Below, piece after piece: positions 1-8,324 of a DNA stretch of 64,000 nt. Below the pieces are notes generated by a model, which worked only from the letters and a program-made list of their open reading frames with translations, had not been told where the DNA came from and did not search any database. Both the position numbers and the translations under genes were made by a program. Each line of letters opens with the position of its first letter. Position 1 is the first letter of the stretch. The stretch spans positions 1,639,844 through 1,703,843 of the forward strand of contig NZ_QHLY01000012.1 in the NCBI RefSeq assembly GCF_003185895.1, read 5' to 3'. Source of the stretch: Cryobacterium arcticum. GTDB taxonomy: Bacteria; Actinomycetota; Actinomycetes; Actinomycetales; Microbacteriaceae.

Positions 1-49
1 GGCCCACCGGCATCCGACGGATGCGCGGCCGGCCCGGCCGGCGCATCCG

Positions 50-319
50 TTACTGCTCGACGGGAACGAAGGTGTACTGGCTGGTGAGGTGCTCGGTCTC
101 GCAGGTGCCGCAGTACAGCACCCCGGAGGCCTGCATGGCCGACACGCGCGGCGAGCACTGAATCACCTTCGGGCCGCAGCACGGCGAGATCACCATGAAG
201 GCGCCGGGCTCGGCGGCGGCGTGGCCGCTCAAGCTGCGGTGGTGGTGGCTTCCCTCGCAGGGCAATGTCGAGTCGAAGTCGAGCAGCGACATGGAGTCAA
301 GGTTGGTCAGAATATACAT
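50..319 (-). CDS. small Cys/His-rich protein of unknown function
   Basis: An 89-residue protein that I do not recognise. It carries a CEGSHHH segment near residue 21, a CCGP pair and a closing CGTC motif, an arrangement that would suit binding of one zinc ion. There is no signal peptide or membrane segment. It lies in the same direction as the amine oxidase gene upstream, from which 299 bp separate it. GC-rich inverted repeats follow its stop codon. The Cys/His motifs are seen directly; metal binding is inference. A spurious reading frame is possible, but its ordered motifs and actinobacterial codon use favour a real gene. Confidence 0.55.
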   Translation of the reverse strand: MYILTNLDSMSLLDFDSTLPCEGSHHHRSLSGHAAAEPGAFMVISPCCGPKVIQCSPRVSAMQASGVLYCGTCETEHLTSQYTFVPVEQ

Positions 320-618
320 GGTTCACTCGGTCAATCAGCTGGGGCATCGGCCGCGGTACACGTGGGAAACCGGGATCGCGACCGCACCCGATGGCCGACG
401 GCGGAACACTGTACGCCCGACTGGACTCCGTCGGCACGACCAGTCAGACAACGACTGGATCTCCCCACGGGGGTGTCCCTAAGCGGACGGCCCCTTCACC
501 GACTAGACGTTTCGGCGAGCTTACACCGGGACTCTGAGTTTTGCTCGTTAATTTCTCGCGTCGGGATTTCACCTGTTCGGCGGGCGCCGTGGCGGGCTCT
601 GCGCGGGCTCTCCGCGGG
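320..618. other. intergenic, no gene recognised
   Basis: This stretch lies between the stop of the amine oxidase and the start of the small Cys/His protein. The reading frames here are short and look like chance. It should hold the promoter of the downstream small gene, but I see no convincing -35/-10 pair. A slightly AT-richer patch at about 535-555 is the only compositional change. Confidence 0.5.
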
Positions 619-2061
619 TTACGCCGCGGGCTCCGGCGTGGCGCTGGCGCCCAGGGCGAACGGCTCCAGGCTGCGCAGAGCCGCGGCGGTGAACTCGGAG
701 TTGTCCACTGTGGCGAGCGTGAGCGCCTGCTCGCCGCTGACAAAACCGACCAGGATCGGCTCATTCGTGAGCGGCATCATGTTCACCCACACCCGGAATT
801 CGAGGGTGTCGTCGCCGACGGTGGTCCACAGTGCGGCGTCGGTGTTCCAGAACGGTTCGTCGAAGCGCAGCCAGATCTTGTCGAGCGTGCCCATGCCCAG
901 CGCCGCGATGGCGCCGCGGTGCGCAAACGGCAGGGCCGGGTCGAACTCGATCACGTCACTCTTGAGCACACCCAGTGGCACCGTGACGATCGCGCGATCC
1001 ACAGTGAGCGATTCCCCCGTGCCCAACCGCAGGCTCACGGATGCGTCGGTGTAGGCAATGCGGGTGACCACGCTGGAGTACAGCACCTCGAGGTCGGCCG
1101 CGTCCTCGTCGAGCAGTGCGCTGTAACCGCCGAGCACGATGCGGGTGTCGTCTTCGGCGATCGTGGCCGGGGTGGGGCTGAACCAGCCGCTCATCTCGTC
1201 GGTCGGGGCACCGGACTCCAGCGTGTTGGCGGTGGCGAGCTGGTAATTCAGCCAGTCGGCGTCGGAGACCCCGGCGGAGCCATCCGTCTGCGACAGGGTG
1301 GCGGAGCCGGAGGCCACCAGGGACTTCGCCAGCGAGGTGTCCTGCGCCTGGTCGGCCGCCCAGGCGAGGGCGGCAGTCACGGCGTCGGTGCCGACCGCCG
1401 AGACCAGGGTCACGGTGCCGTCGGGGGCGCGGACCTCCGGCGTTGGCGGGAATGGTGCGTGCGAGACCTCGAGGCCGGTGAACTCCTCATCGAGGGAGGT
1501 GCCGCCGCTGCCGACGATGAATGACGCGCCGAGCTCCACCGGCATCGGCCAGTCCTTGTCGGCGACAGTGTCGATGCGGCCGCCGAGCCGGTCACGGGCC
1601 TCGATCACCATCACGGTGAAACCGGCGTCGGCGAGCAGCCGGGCGGCGGCGAGCCCGGCGGCACCGGCACCGATCACGGCGACCCGCTCCCCCGGTTTGG
1701 CGAGATCAATGAGGGTTCTGGCAGCGGACTGGCCAGAGGCGCGGGCGCCCTGCACCGTGCCCGGGGCGTCGCTGGAGACGGCTTCACCGGCGAGAAAGAG
1801 CCGGTCGAGCACGGGTTCGGCGAGGTCGTCGCGTTGCTGCGGGGTGGAGGACACAGCCGCGAAACTGTAGGAGCCCTGCGCGAACGGGTCCTCAGACCAC
1901 GACGAGCGGAGCATGCCGGCGGGCTTCGGCACCAGGGACGGCGTGGGCGTGCCCGTCGGGGTGGGCGTGCCGGTGGGTGTGGGCGCAGGCGGGGTGCATC
2001 CGGTGAGCGCGAGCAGCGACAGGCCCGAGATGGAGCTGATCAGGAAGGTCCGACGTTTCAT
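619..2061 (-). CDS. flavin amine oxidase lipoprotein with circularly permuted domain order
   Basis: A 480-residue FAD-dependent amine oxidase family protein. The N-terminus is a lipoprotein/Tat-like signal (MKRR..., lipobox LTGC, Cys22) followed by a Thr-Pro repeat linker (residues 23-43). The Rossmann GxGxxG is at 131-136 with the ribose-binding Glu at 154 and RLGGR at 158-163. The FAD-contacting lysine found in this family is probably Lys395 in GTLDKIWLRF. The oddity is the order. The W-x-x-DP-x-x-x-GSYS and LFLAGEA...PGTVQGA..SG segments, which normally end these proteins, are at residues 55-112, before the Rossmann motif. The protein then ends where those segments would normally begin. 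The substrate cannot be told from sequence. It is probably anchored outside the membrane. Other members of the family oxidise primary or polyamines, releasing peroxide. Confidence 0.88.
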   Translation of the reverse strand: MKRRTFLISSISGLSLLALTGCTPPAPTPTGTPTPTGTPTPSLVPKPAGMLRSSWSEDPFAQGSYSFAAVSSTPQQRDDLAEPVLDRLFLAGEAVSSDAPGTVQGARASGQSAARTLIDLAKPGERVAVIGAGAAGLAAARLLADAGFTVMVIEARDRLGGRIDTVADKDWPMPVELGASFIVGSGGTSLDEEFTGLEVSHAPFPPTPEVRAPDGTVTLVSAVGTDAVTAALAWAADQAQDTSLAKSLVASGSATLSQTDGSAGVSDADWLNYQLATANTLESGAPTDEMSGWFSPTPATIAEDDTRIVLGGYSALLDEDAADLEVLYSSVVTRIAYTDASVSLRLGTGESLTVDRAIVTVPLGVLKSDVIEFDPALPFAHRGAIAALGMGTLDKIWLRFDEPFWNTDAALWTTVGDDTLEFRVWVNMMPLTNEPILVGFVSGEQALTLATVDNSEFTAAALRSLEPFALGASATPEPAA

Positions 2062-2179
2062 CGTGTGCTCGCGTCACCCGGTGCGGGACGCACTCCTCTC
2101 GACCCTCGAAGTGGTACCCCTCACGCTACCTCAGCCCGGGGACGACAGCTTTCGGCGACCGTGTGGGCGCGCCGGGCGC

Positions 2180-2245
2180 AACTGTTACCCGGGCGGACAA
2201 CTGTTGCCCGCGCACCGGGCGCAGAAGTCCGCAGCGGCAACAGTT
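2180..2245. repeat. 66-bp intergenic palindrome, family A copy 1
   Basis: An imperfect palindrome with outer arms AACTGTT / AACAGTT and inner arms GCGGAC / GTCCGC. A second copy of exactly 66 bp lies in opposite orientation at 13305-13370 and matches at roughly 85% by eye. It lies 3' of the methyltransferase and 5' of the amine oxidase gene. Confidence 0.85.
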
Positions 2246-2265
2246 CACGCGGCGGATGCGGCGGG

Positions 2266-3885
2266 TCAGGCGCCGGAGCCGGGCGCGGGCGGCTCGAGGA
2301 AGGCGTCGTCGAGCAGGGCGCGCACCCGCGGCAGCAGCTCGGCACGCAGGTCCTCCGCGTCCGCGTCGAGCAACTGGGCGATGGCGCCGATGATGACACC
2401 CACCGGCAGCTCGCCGTCGCAGGCGCCCACGAGCGCGGCCTGGGCGGTGTCCAGTGGCACGGAGCGGCCGAACCCGCCGCCCTGGTGCAGCGTCATCAGC
2501 GTCGGGTCCTCCTGGCCGGGCCAGAAGTGCCGTTCCTCGGTCACGTCGGATCCCACGGTGAGGGTGCTCCGCAGCAGGGTGTCGTCGTCGAGGCCGGCCT
2601 GCCAGTCGTGGGCGGCCAGGCACTCTTCGAGGTGACTGCCGATGCCGGCGGCGTTGTGGCCGAGCGCCTCGGGCAGGCGCTCGAGCCGCAGCAACCGGGT
2701 GCGGCCGTGCGCATCCGCGGCCGGGCGGCGCAGCAGCATGTAGCCGAAGCCCACCTGCCGCACCCCGCGGGCCTCGAAGTCGTCGAGCCAGGCGGCATAG
2801 AGCCGGTCGAAGTCGGGGGTGTCGGGTCGGGTGCCGCCGTCGCGGATCCAGGTCTCGGCGTACCCGGTGGGAAGCTGCACCTCGCGCTCGATGATCCAGG
2901 CGTCCAGCGGGGCGGCGGGGTCGGTCGTGGGAGCCGGCTCCAGCCAGTCGACGAGCCGGTCGAGGGCCTCCGCTTCGGCGTGGTACTCCCAGTTGCCGAG
3001 CAGCTGGGCCACCCCGCCGGGGGTGAGGTGCTCGGCGGCGCCGCGCACCACGGCTTCCACCAGGGCGTCGCCGACCATGCCGCCGTCGCGGTATTCGTAG
3101 TTCGGCACGCCCTCTACCCGCGGAGTGATCACGAACGGCGGGTTGGAGATGATGTGGTCGAAGCGTTCGCCGGCCACCGGGTCGAACAGGCTGCCGAGCC
3201 GGAACTCGATGTTGTCGATGCCGTTCAGCCGGGCGTTCAGCGCGGCGAGTTCGAGGGCGCGCTCGGAGATGTCGGTGGCGACCACCCGGCGGGCGTGCCG
3301 GGACGCGTGCAGCGCCTGGATGCCGCAGCCGGTGCCGAGGTCGAGCGCGGAGTCCACCGGCGCCGGAATGAGCAGGGCGCTGAGGGTGAGCGAGGCGCCG
3401 CCCACGCCGAGCACGTGGTTCTCGGCGAGCGGATGCCCGAGCGCCAGTTCGCCCAGGTCGGAGGCGATCCACCAGCTGCCGGCGCCGTGGGCGTCGACGA
3501 AGCTGTACGGACGCAGGTCAACGACGGGCTTCACCTGGGGCGCGCCGTCGTCGAGGGTGGGTTCGTCGACAGTGCCGCCGTGGCCGTCGTGCGCGGTGAG
3601 GAGGCCGAGCCGCTCGGCCCCATCCACGCCGAGGGACGGCAGCGCGGCATCGATCTCGGCGCGATCAACGGGTAGGCCGAGCACGAAGAGCTGGGCCAGC
3701 GCCACATTCGGCTCCGGCACGTTGAGGGTGGCGCGCAGCCGGGCGAGCGCCCGCAGGGCCGGCACCCGCTGATTGCGGTGCAGCGCGGCATCCGCTTCGA
3801 TGCCCCACAGCCCGGTCAGGGCCGTCACCGAGAAGTTGGCGGCGAAGAGGTCGGCGCGGAGCAGGTCGATCAGAGGTGCAGTCAC
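2266..3885 (-). CDS. class I SAM-dependent methyltransferase, PrmC/RsmC-like
   Basis: A two-part protein of about 539 residues. An N-terminal helical region without obvious motifs is followed by a Rossmann methyltransferase domain. That domain has motif I DLGTGCGIQ and the NPPF signature of N6/N5 amino-methylating enzymes. These include the protein-glutamine methyltransferase PrmC and the rRNA guanine methyltransferases RsmC/RlmG. The C-terminal 250 residues resemble the extra domain of actinobacterial members annotated only as methyltransferase. The substrate (ribosomal RNA, release factor or other) is not determined by sequence. The frame is open back to a TTG at 3963 with no ribosome site, so I prefer GTG 3885 (VTAPLIDLL...). 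GTG 3903 is also possible. A 50-bp palindrome sits just upstream. Confidence 0.85.
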   Translation of the reverse strand: MTAPLIDLLRADLFAANFSVTALTGLWGIEADAALHRNQRVPALRALARLRATLNVPEPNVALAQLFVLGLPVDRAEIDAALPSLGVDGAERLGLLTAHDGHGGTVDEPTLDDGAPQVKPVVDLRPYSFVDAHGAGSWWIASDLGELALGHPLAENHVLGVGGASLTLSALLIPAPVDSALDLGTGCGIQALHASRHARRVVATDISERALELAALNARLNGIDNIEFRLGSLFDPVAGERFDHIISNPPFVITPRVEGVPNYEYRDGGMVGDALVEAVVRGAAEHLTPGGVAQLLGNWEYHAEAEALDRLVDWLEPAPTTDPAAPLDAWIIEREVQLPTGYAETWIRDGGTRPDTPDFDRLYAAWLDDFEARGVRQVGFGYMLLRRPAADAHGRTRLLRLERLPEALGHNAAGIGSHLEECLAAHDWQAGLDDDTLLRSTLTVGSDVTEERHFWPGQEDPTLMTLHQGGGFGRSVPLDTAQAALVGACDGELPVGVIIGAIAQLLDADAEDLRAELLPRVRALLDDAFLEPPAPGSGA

Positions 3886-3963
3886 CTCTCTATTCAACTG
3901 CACGGGAGGGTTCTCGCCCGCACCGTTCTCGCCGGGGGCCGAGTCGTCGCCAGCCGCACTCAA

Positions 3964-4013
3964 TTACGGACTTCGCACAGTCAGCGCGGCCGAAAACCCG
4001 GCGAAGTCCGTAA
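3964..4013. repeat. 50-bp palindrome, family C
   Basis: Perfect 13-bp arms TTACGGACTTCGC (3964-3976) and GCGAAGTCCGTAA (4001-4013) around a 24-bp loop. The 15-mer GACTTCGCACAGTCA in its left half occurs again at 46532-46546, where it belongs to a different hairpin. It lies between the methyltransferase and the end of the flavin monooxygenase gene. Confidence 0.8.
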
Positions 4014-4053
4014 ATCACCGACGCACGACCCCAGCAGGAACGGTCCGCGAACG

Positions 4054-5226
4054 CTACAGCCAGCGCATCGTGAACGCACGGGCGAGCAACCCGTTCAGCG
4101 GCGGTGCCGCGAGGGTGCGCACCAGGGCGTTCCGGGCCTGCAACCGCATGCCGCGGGCCGGCCGGCCCATCGCCATGTTGAACCCGGCCTGGCGGGCGGC
4201 GATCCGCGCGCTCCGGCGTCGGCGCCGGTCGTAGCCGGCGAGCGTCACCCTGGCCTCGATCGGTTGGGCGAGCGCGTGCTTGAGCGCCGGGGCGAGCGCG
4301 AGCGCGTCGAGCCAGCCCAGGTTCATGCCCTGCCCGCCGATCGGGCTGATCTCGTGCGCCGCATCCCCGGCCAGCAGCACTCGGCCCTGCACCATCGTGG
4401 ATGCGAGCCGTTGCCGCACCGAGAACGAGCTCGGTTCGCCGTCGGTGGGCGGCAGGCTCACGCCGGTGCGGCTGTGCACCAGCGCGGTGAGGTCGTCGAT
4501 CGACGCATCCGTCAGCAGGGTCGGCGTCATCGCCACCCAGCGTCGCCGGCCATCCGGCAGGGGGAAGGACTCCACCACCCCGGCCTCCTCGAAGAACAGC
4601 ACCGCCTCGCTGCCGTGCTCGCCGGTGTCGGGGTAGTCGGCCATCAAGTAGGTCTCTCCCCCGCCGAGCGGCCGGGAGGCGATGCCGACCGCATCGCGCA
4701 GTCGCCCGCGGGCGCCGTCGGCCACCACCACGTAACGCGCCCTGGCGACGATCTCCACTCCCACGTCGCCGGCCACGTCGGCGGCGGCCTGGTCGGCCCC
4801 GGTTTCGGCCAGCACGTCCACGTGCTCGCCGCGGTCCTGCAGCATGCCCACTCCCACACCCGAGCGCAGGCCGTCCGGCCGCAACTGCAGGTACCGTTCC
4901 CGCAGCACGGCCTCGGTCTCGTATTGCGGCAACGCCACCACGAAGGGGAATTTGCCGGCGGTCTGCGCGAACGACAACCGGCCCAGCGTGTGTCCGCCGC
5001 TCTGCACGCTGCCGGTTTCGATCTTCACGCCCCGTTCGAGCACCCGCTCCGCCACCCCGGCTTCCCGCAGCACCCGCATCGACGGTGGGTGGATGCCGAT
5101 GGCCCGCGCCAGCATCGACGGCCGGGTGCGCCGTTCCAGCACCTCCACGTCTACGCCGCGCTCGGCCAGCAAGCAGCCCAGCAGGATGCCCACGGGGCCG
5201 CCGCCCACCACAATCACGTCACGCAT
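4054..5226 (-). CDS. FAD-dependent aromatic hydroxylase (SrsC-like) of a type III PKS operon
   Basis: A 390-residue flavoprotein monooxygenase of the PheA/TfdB/UbiH class. It has GGGPVG near residue 8 for FAD, and the second FAD motif LLAGDAAHEISPIGGQGMN, whose GD dipeptide contacts the ribityl chain. It is the last gene of a three-gene operon, and its start overlaps the stop of the methyltransferase by 8 bp. The closest known arrangement is srsA-srsB-srsC of Streptomyces griseus, in which the type III synthase makes an alkylresorcinol, SrsB methylates it and SrsC hydroxylates it to a quinone-forming product. That role here is inferred from gene order and family, not from any substrate residue. 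Probably cytoplasmic or membrane-associated because the substrate would be lipid. Confidence 0.88.
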   Translation of the reverse strand: MRDVIVVGGGPVGILLGCLLAERGVDVEVLERRTRPSMLARAIGIHPPSMRVLREAGVAERVLERGVKIETGSVQSGGHTLGRLSFAQTAGKFPFVVALPQYETEAVLRERYLQLRPDGLRSGVGVGMLQDRGEHVDVLAETGADQAAADVAGDVGVEIVARARYVVVADGARGRLRDAVGIASRPLGGGETYLMADYPDTGEHGSEAVLFFEEAGVVESFPLPDGRRRWVAMTPTLLTDASIDDLTALVHSRTGVSLPPTDGEPSSFSVRQRLASTMVQGRVLLAGDAAHEISPIGGQGMNLGWLDALALAPALKHALAQPIEARVTLAGYDRRRRRSARIAARQAGFNMAMGRPARGMRLQARNALVRTLAAPPLNGLLARAFTMRWL

Positions 5227-5965
5227 GTGCTCGCCGCTCCTTCTCCGCAGTGCTGATCCGGGTGCTGTCGGGTGGCGGCTGCCAGCGCAGCATCAGCCGG
5301 TAGGGCAGTTCGCGGCGCACGTTCCAACCCGGCGGCGCCACCCCGGCCAGCTCCCGAAAGGTGAAGCTGCGCCGAATGGAGGTGAGCCCGTCGACCCGAA
5401 TATAAGAGCGGCGAAAGAACGGCCAGGTGCCCAGCCCGAAGCCGAGATAGGCCAGCGGATGCCGCTCGATGTCACCGTGCAGCACTACCGAGCGGCTGAG
5501 CCGTTCGGAGTCGACCAGCAGGGCGCCCAGCTCGGCCGCACCGAGGTGGTGCAGCACGTGGTTGGAGAGCACGATGTCGAACCGTTCCCCCGCCGCGACC
5601 AGGTCGGCGCTGTGCGCCCGGCGGAACTGCAACCCGGGAATGGCCGGCTGGCCGGTGGCGTAGGCGTGCGCCCGGGCATCCGGGTCGATCGCGGTCACGG
5701 TGAGGAGCAGGCCGTCCCTGACGGCCCAGCGGGCCAGCGACCGGGCCACATCGCCGCCGCCCGAGCCGATGTCGAGCAGGGTGCGCGGTGCCGTGGCGGA
5801 GAGCAGCGGCCGGATGTCGTGCCGGTAGGTGTGCCGCAGCCCGGACACGACGGCGTTGACGTAGCGGAAGTTGGCGTAGGTGCGCCGCAAGGCCTCGGCG
5901 TCGCAGTGGGGATCGTCCATGATCTCGACGGCGCCGATCGCCCGTTCTGTGAGCGAAGGGAGCAC
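5219..5965 (-). CDS. class I SAM methyltransferase (SrsB-like) of the type III PKS operon
   Basis: 248 residues, with motif I LLDIGSGGGDVA at about 63-74 and a following acidic IDPD motif typical of small-molecule O/C-methyltransferases. A C-terminal section of about 90 residues includes WPFFRRSYIRVDG. It lies between the polyketide synthase (4-bp gap after the synthase stop) and the flavin hydroxylase (8-bp overlap), so the three are almost certainly one transcript. By analogy with SrsB it would methylate the phenolic ring of the polyketide. No feature in the sequence fixes the position or whether it is O- or C-methylation. Confidence 0.85.
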   Translation of the reverse strand: MLPSLTERAIGAVEIMDDPHCDAEALRRTYANFRYVNAVVSGLRHTYRHDIRPLLSATAPRTLLDIGSGGGDVARSLARWAVRDGLLLTVTAIDPDARAHAYATGQPAIPGLQFRRAHSADLVAAGERFDIVLSNHVLHHLGAAELGALLVDSERLSRSVVLHGDIERHPLAYLGFGLGTWPFFRRSYIRVDGLTSIRRSFTFRELAGVAPPGWNVRRELPYRLMLRWQPPPDSTRISTAEKERRAHA

Positions 5966-5969
5966 CGCC

Positions 5970-7208
5970 TCAGCCGCGCAGCACTGTCATCAGTCCGGAT
6001 TCGACGGTGAGGCCCGGGCCGAACGCCATCGCGCAGACCCGGTCGCCCTCGGCGGTGCTCTCACCGTCGAGGATCTCCTTCATCACGAACAGGATGGTGG
6101 CGCTGGACATGTTGCCGTTGGTGCGCAGGGTTTCCCGCGAGGGCACCAATTGCGCTTCGGTGAGACCGAGCTTGGCCTCGGTCTTGTCCAGGATGCTGCG
6201 CCCGCCCGGGTGGATCGCCCAGTGTGCGATCGCGGTGCTCAGGGTCGAGCCCGGTGCGAGGGAGGTGAGTACCTGCCCGGCCGCGGCGGTGCCGTCGGGG
6301 TCCGCGCCCGCGGCCAGCGCGTCGGCCTCGGCCACGACACCGGCGGCGAGGGCCCGGGTGAGCGCGTCGTCGCGGGCGAACAGCGGGGCCAGCGCGGATT
6401 CGATGTGCTCGTCGATGATGTGCGGCACGTACGAGCTGAGGATCATCTCGAAGCCCTCGTCGCCGATCTTCCAGGCCATGTCGCCCTCCCCGACCGGGGT
6501 GATCACGGTCTCGAAGAAGTCCAGGTTGAGGGCGTTCTCACCGGCGACCGGCAGCCGGCTGCTCACGATGCCGGCGGCGGCGCCATCCGAGAACAGCGAC
6601 GAGGCCACGATGGTGTCGGGGTCGCTGGAGGTGCGCAGGTGCAGCGAGCAGAGCTCGGCGCTGACCACGAGCACCACGGCGTTGGGGTCGGCCTCGACGA
6701 ATTGCTTGGCCGTGCGGAGCGCCGGCATGGAGGCGTAGCAGCCCATGAAGCCGAGGTGATAGCGCTGGGTGGATGGCGCCAGGCCGAGTTCACGCACCAA
6801 CATGTAGTCGGGGCCGGGGGCGTAGAACCCGGTGCACGACACCGTCACCACGTGGGTGATGTCGGCCGGGTCGAGGCCGGGGCAGGCGGCCAAGGCGCGG
6901 CGGCCGGCCTCCACGAACAGTTTTGTGGCCTGTTCGATGTAGAGCTCGTTGCGCACCCGGGTGCCCGGCACGAGCAGTAGCTGGTTGGCGGCGTCGAAGA
7001 ACTGCGGCTCCGTAGCGGTGGAGTCCAGGGTGAGCTCTTCGATCACGGTGTGCCGGGTGTCGATGCCCGACAGGTTGAACGACGCGGTCACCAGCCGCTG
7101 AGCCAATCGACTCAGCCCGGGTTGGGCGGCGAAGATATCGCGCACTTGGTCCTGCACGAGGACGGTGGGTGGAACCACGGTCTGGAGCGCTCTCAGCGTG
7201 ACGGCCAT
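5970..7208 (-). CDS. type III polyketide synthase (chalcone synthase fold)
   Basis: 412 residues. The Cys-His-Asn triad of type III synthases is visible: Cys157 in GFMGCYASMPALR, His333 in HWAIHPGGRSILD, and Asn366 in NGNMSSATILF. The chain length and the VSCTGFYAPGPDY segment match alkylresorcinol/alkylpyrone-type actinobacterial enzymes more than RppA-type tetrahydroxynaphthalene synthases. That assignment is judgement, not proof. Such homodimers extend an acyl starter with malonyl-CoA in the cytoplasm. It is the first gene of an operon with a methyltransferase and a flavin hydroxylase, which would tailor the phenolic lipid. The ATG is preceded a few bases upstream by a TAACAC-like -10 element, so the message may be leaderless. 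Confidence 0.93.
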   Translation of the reverse strand: MAVTLRALQTVVPPTVLVQDQVRDIFAAQPGLSRLAQRLVTASFNLSGIDTRHTVIEELTLDSTATEPQFFDAANQLLLVPGTRVRNELYIEQATKLFVEAGRRALAACPGLDPADITHVVTVSCTGFYAPGPDYMLVRELGLAPSTQRYHLGFMGCYASMPALRTAKQFVEADPNAVVLVVSAELCSLHLRTSSDPDTIVASSLFSDGAAAGIVSSRLPVAGENALNLDFFETVITPVGEGDMAWKIGDEGFEMILSSYVPHIIDEHIESALAPLFARDDALTRALAAGVVAEADALAAGADPDGTAAAGQVLTSLAPGSTLSTAIAHWAIHPGGRSILDKTEAKLGLTEAQLVPSRETLRTNGNMSSATILFVMKEILDGESTAEGDRVCAMAFGPGLTVESGLMTVLRG

Positions 7209-7361
7209 GCCCCAGTGTTACACGCAGCGTGTTCCGGGCACACCCCCCTGTGCGGCGCGGCGCGGCCGTATTCGGCCCGTGGCACACCCCCACAAGGGGG
7301 TGGCGCGGCCTCTCCGCTCCGGCCGTCGCGGACGGGGGCGCGCAACGGGTGGCCGCGACAG

Positions 7362-8201
7362 TTAGGGCAGGCGGTCGAAGAGGCGGGTGGCGGTGATCGC
7401 GAGGGCGAAGCCGACCGCGACGATGGCGGTGACCGAGCCGAGGTAGGCCATCGGCGCTGCGGAGGTCATTCCGAAGGCTCCGGTGGCCCCGATGCCCACG
7501 GCGACGGCGGTCACCACGGCGGCGAGTACAGCGATCCAGCTCTGCAGGCGCAGGCCGACCTTCGCCGGAGTGGGGGTGCGCCGGGCCCGTTGCCGTCCGC
7601 CGGCCCGGGTGAGCACAGCTCCGCCCACGCAGCCCCAGAAAGAGACCACGAGCAGCGCGGCGATCACGTCGCTGGGCCGGTGCCACAGGCTGACCAGGGT
7701 GGATACGCCGGCGGCGACCGCGAAGGCGGCACCGAGCGTGCCGGCCAACCAGCGGGTGTGCGGGCTGGCCACGAGGAACACGATGAGCGCAGACGCTGCC
7801 GCCACCGTCGTATGCCCGGAGGGGAATGAATTGGAGACGTAGCCATCCACGCCCAGGTCGGGCCGGGTCAGGAACACATTTTTAAGCAGCTGGGTGGTGA
7901 CGGTCGCGGCCAGAGCGCTACCCACACCCACCACGAGCGGGAACCAGGCCCGCCGCACGGCGGCGATGACAAGACTGACGATGGCGCCAACGGCGACCAT
8001 CACGGACGGGATCAGGTCGAGCAGGCTGCGGGTGACTTCGGCACCGGTGGTGCCGTTCTCGGCGCCGTTGAACGCCAGCTGATCGATGGCCTGTCCGGTT
8101 TCGTCGCGCACGAAGAAGAGGTACAGGCCCACGAAGGCGAGGATGCACAAAACGGCGGCACCGATATAACGGGTGGGAGTGAGGCGGGAGAACGGGTGCA
8201 C
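7362..8201 (-). CDS. PAP2-family membrane phosphatase
   Basis: 279 residues with six or more hydrophobic segments. The PAP2 motifs appear in order: KNVFLTRP, SFPSGHT, and STLVSLWHRPSD. The third motif is normally SRxxxxxHxxxD; here the arginine is Thr while the catalytic His and Asp remain. Family members remove phosphate from lipids such as undecaprenyl pyrophosphate or phosphatidate at the outer face of the membrane. The hydrophilic N-terminal loop and extra C-terminal membrane segments are common in actinobacterial relatives. The gene stands alone and faces away from the small gene at 8325. Loss of the arginine may lower activity or mark a subfamily. Confidence 0.88.
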   Translation of the reverse strand: MHPFSRLTPTRYIGAAVLCILAFVGLYLFFVRDETGQAIDQLAFNGAENGTTGAEVTRSLLDLIPSVMVAVGAIVSLVIAAVRRAWFPLVVGVGSALAATVTTQLLKNVFLTRPDLGVDGYVSNSFPSGHTTVAAASALIVFLVASPHTRWLAGTLGAAFAVAAGVSTLVSLWHRPSDVIAALLVVSFWGCVGGAVLTRAGGRQRARRTPTPAKVGLRLQSWIAVLAAVVTAVAVGIGATGAFGMTSAAPMAYLGSVTAIVAVGFALAITATRLFDRLP

Positions 8202-8290
8202 CCTCTACTGTCCCACGGCAGCATGGGTGAACCATGAAAGGACGGTGCACGAGCCGTGCAAAAACGCGGGAAACCCGCGCCGGATCTGTC

Positions 8291-8318
8291 TTGACATCGA
8301 GATGTCGGAGCGTAGTTT
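8291..8318 (+). promoter_or_regulatory. promoter with palindromic operator in the spacer
   Basis: TTGACA at 8291-8296 and TAGTTT at 8313-8318 with a 16-bp spacer. A perfect palindrome, GACATC-GA-GATGTC (8293-8306), starts inside the -35 and fills most of the spacer. The expected transcription start coincides with the ATG at 8325, so the message would be leaderless. Binding of a dimeric regulator is inference from the symmetry and position. Confidence 0.65.
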
Positions 8319-8324
8319 CACACT

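Noticed and set aside
619..2061. Amine oxidase truncated at its C-terminus
   Set aside because: The missing C-terminal motifs are present at residues 55-112, so the protein is reordered rather than shortened.
1834..3675. A 613-codon plus-strand frame across the amine oxidase and methyltransferase
   Set aside because: It spans two real minus-strand genes and the palindrome between them, and its product has no family features.
3886..3963. TTG 3963 as the start of the PrmC-like methyltransferase
   Set aside because: No ribosome site, Gly/Ala/Pro-rich extension without homology features, and its upstream edge is a palindrome; GTG 3885 or 3903 is better.
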